Positions 63,972-64,000 of a stretch of DNA of 64,000 nt are shown here, in pieces. The stretch covers positions 39,011-103,010 of the forward strand of contig NZ_KE384367.1 in the NCBI RefSeq assembly GCF_000425405.1, given 5' to 3'. The stretch comes from Ferrimonas kyonanensis DSM 18153. Its GTDB lineage: Bacteria; Pseudomonadota; Gammaproteobacteria; Enterobacterales; Shewanellaceae. The translations under genes were made by a program, and so were the position numbers. Position 1 is the stretch's first letter, and the number at the start of each line of letters is the position of its first letter. The notes beneath the pieces are model-generated. The model saw nothing but the letters and a program-made list of their open reading frames with translations. It was not told the origin of the DNA and ran no database searches.

Positions 63972-64000
63972 AAAAAAAGCGCATCGTTGATGCGCCTTTT
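63972..64000 (-). terminator. Terminator of a gene beyond the window
   Basis: On the minus strand: GGCGCATC-AAC-GATGCGC followed by TTTTTTT. It would end a minus-strand gene starting past 64000; hupB is expected from gene order in relatives. Confidence 0.75.

Noticed and set aside
1-64000. CRISPR arrays, tRNA or rRNA genes, transposases, phage genes
   Set aside because: No regularly spaced repeats, cloverleaf-like sequences or mobile-element proteins were seen on reading both strands.

Overview
The window reads as chromosome of a marine, facultatively anaerobic gammaproteobacterium close to Ferrimonas or Shewanella. The evidence is the gene set: YbiT, E. coli-type NadE, manganese-type PpaC, FabV, PpiD, YjjI/YjjW, a Psr-type molybdoenzyme, tetraheme cytochromes with matching flavoprotein reductase, a DUF3144 protein and a wax-ester synthase. 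The genus is an inference and no rRNA gene is present to confirm it. Base composition is GC-rich with a few AT-rich islands (about 7.87-8.74, 31.2-31.65, 49.2-49.35 and 51.4-51.6 kb). No tRNA, rRNA, CRISPR array, transposase or phage gene was seen.

Layout. 0.1-3.2 kb: ybiT, then a divergent LysR/PACE-efflux pair. 3.2-3.65 kb: a structured region without a gene, ending in a very strong terminator. 3.8-7.7 kb: CpcT-like secreted protein, a TtrR/TtrS-like two-component system (divergent), a DksA-like zinc finger and a DUF3144 protein. 8.2-16.3 kb: a respiratory block with a LuxR-type regulator, an 837-residue tetraheme lipoprotein, a TetR regulator and a three-subunit Psr/Phs-type molybdoenzyme; its control region holds two copies of a palindrome 95 bp apart. 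16.4-24.2 kb: small metabolic genes, nadE, and a lysine-riboswitch transcription unit (NhaC-family lysine transporter candidate plus lysA). 24.5-30.8 kb: YeiH, a small unlisted membrane protein, ppaC, a lipoprotein, a lone nuclease-like protein, metY, DUF7661 and a Tsx-type channel. 31.7-36.0 kb: an RND efflux pair. 36.0-39.8 kb: a flotillin/NfeD/PspA/RHH-like operon lying between two identical 44-bp direct repeats, each a two-way terminator; it looks inserted. 39.8-48.4 kb: DUF533 protein, hypX, small membrane protein, DnaQ-like exonuclease, yjjW/yjjI glycyl-radical system, topB. 48.4-53.5 kb: a second respiratory block with a TetR regulator, flavoprotein reductase, tetraheme cytochrome c, periplasmic cupin and porin. 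53.7-64 kb: MCP, wax-ester synthase/DGAT, a metallopeptidase-propeller-barrel fusion, fabV and ppiD.

How the parts work together. Two periplasmic respiratory modules, each next to its own TetR regulator, suggest growth on alternative electron acceptors: a sulfur compound for the Psr-like enzyme (supported by the nearby TtrS/TtrR-like pair) and an alpha,beta-unsaturated carboxylate for the flavoprotein. The most interesting hypothesis is that the 49.5-53.5 kb block couples a DMSP-lyase-like cupin, which would release acrylate, to a reductase that would respire it, with a porin for entry. The cupin carries the HxHxxxExY signature shared with DMSP lyases; substrate identity is not shown by the sequence.
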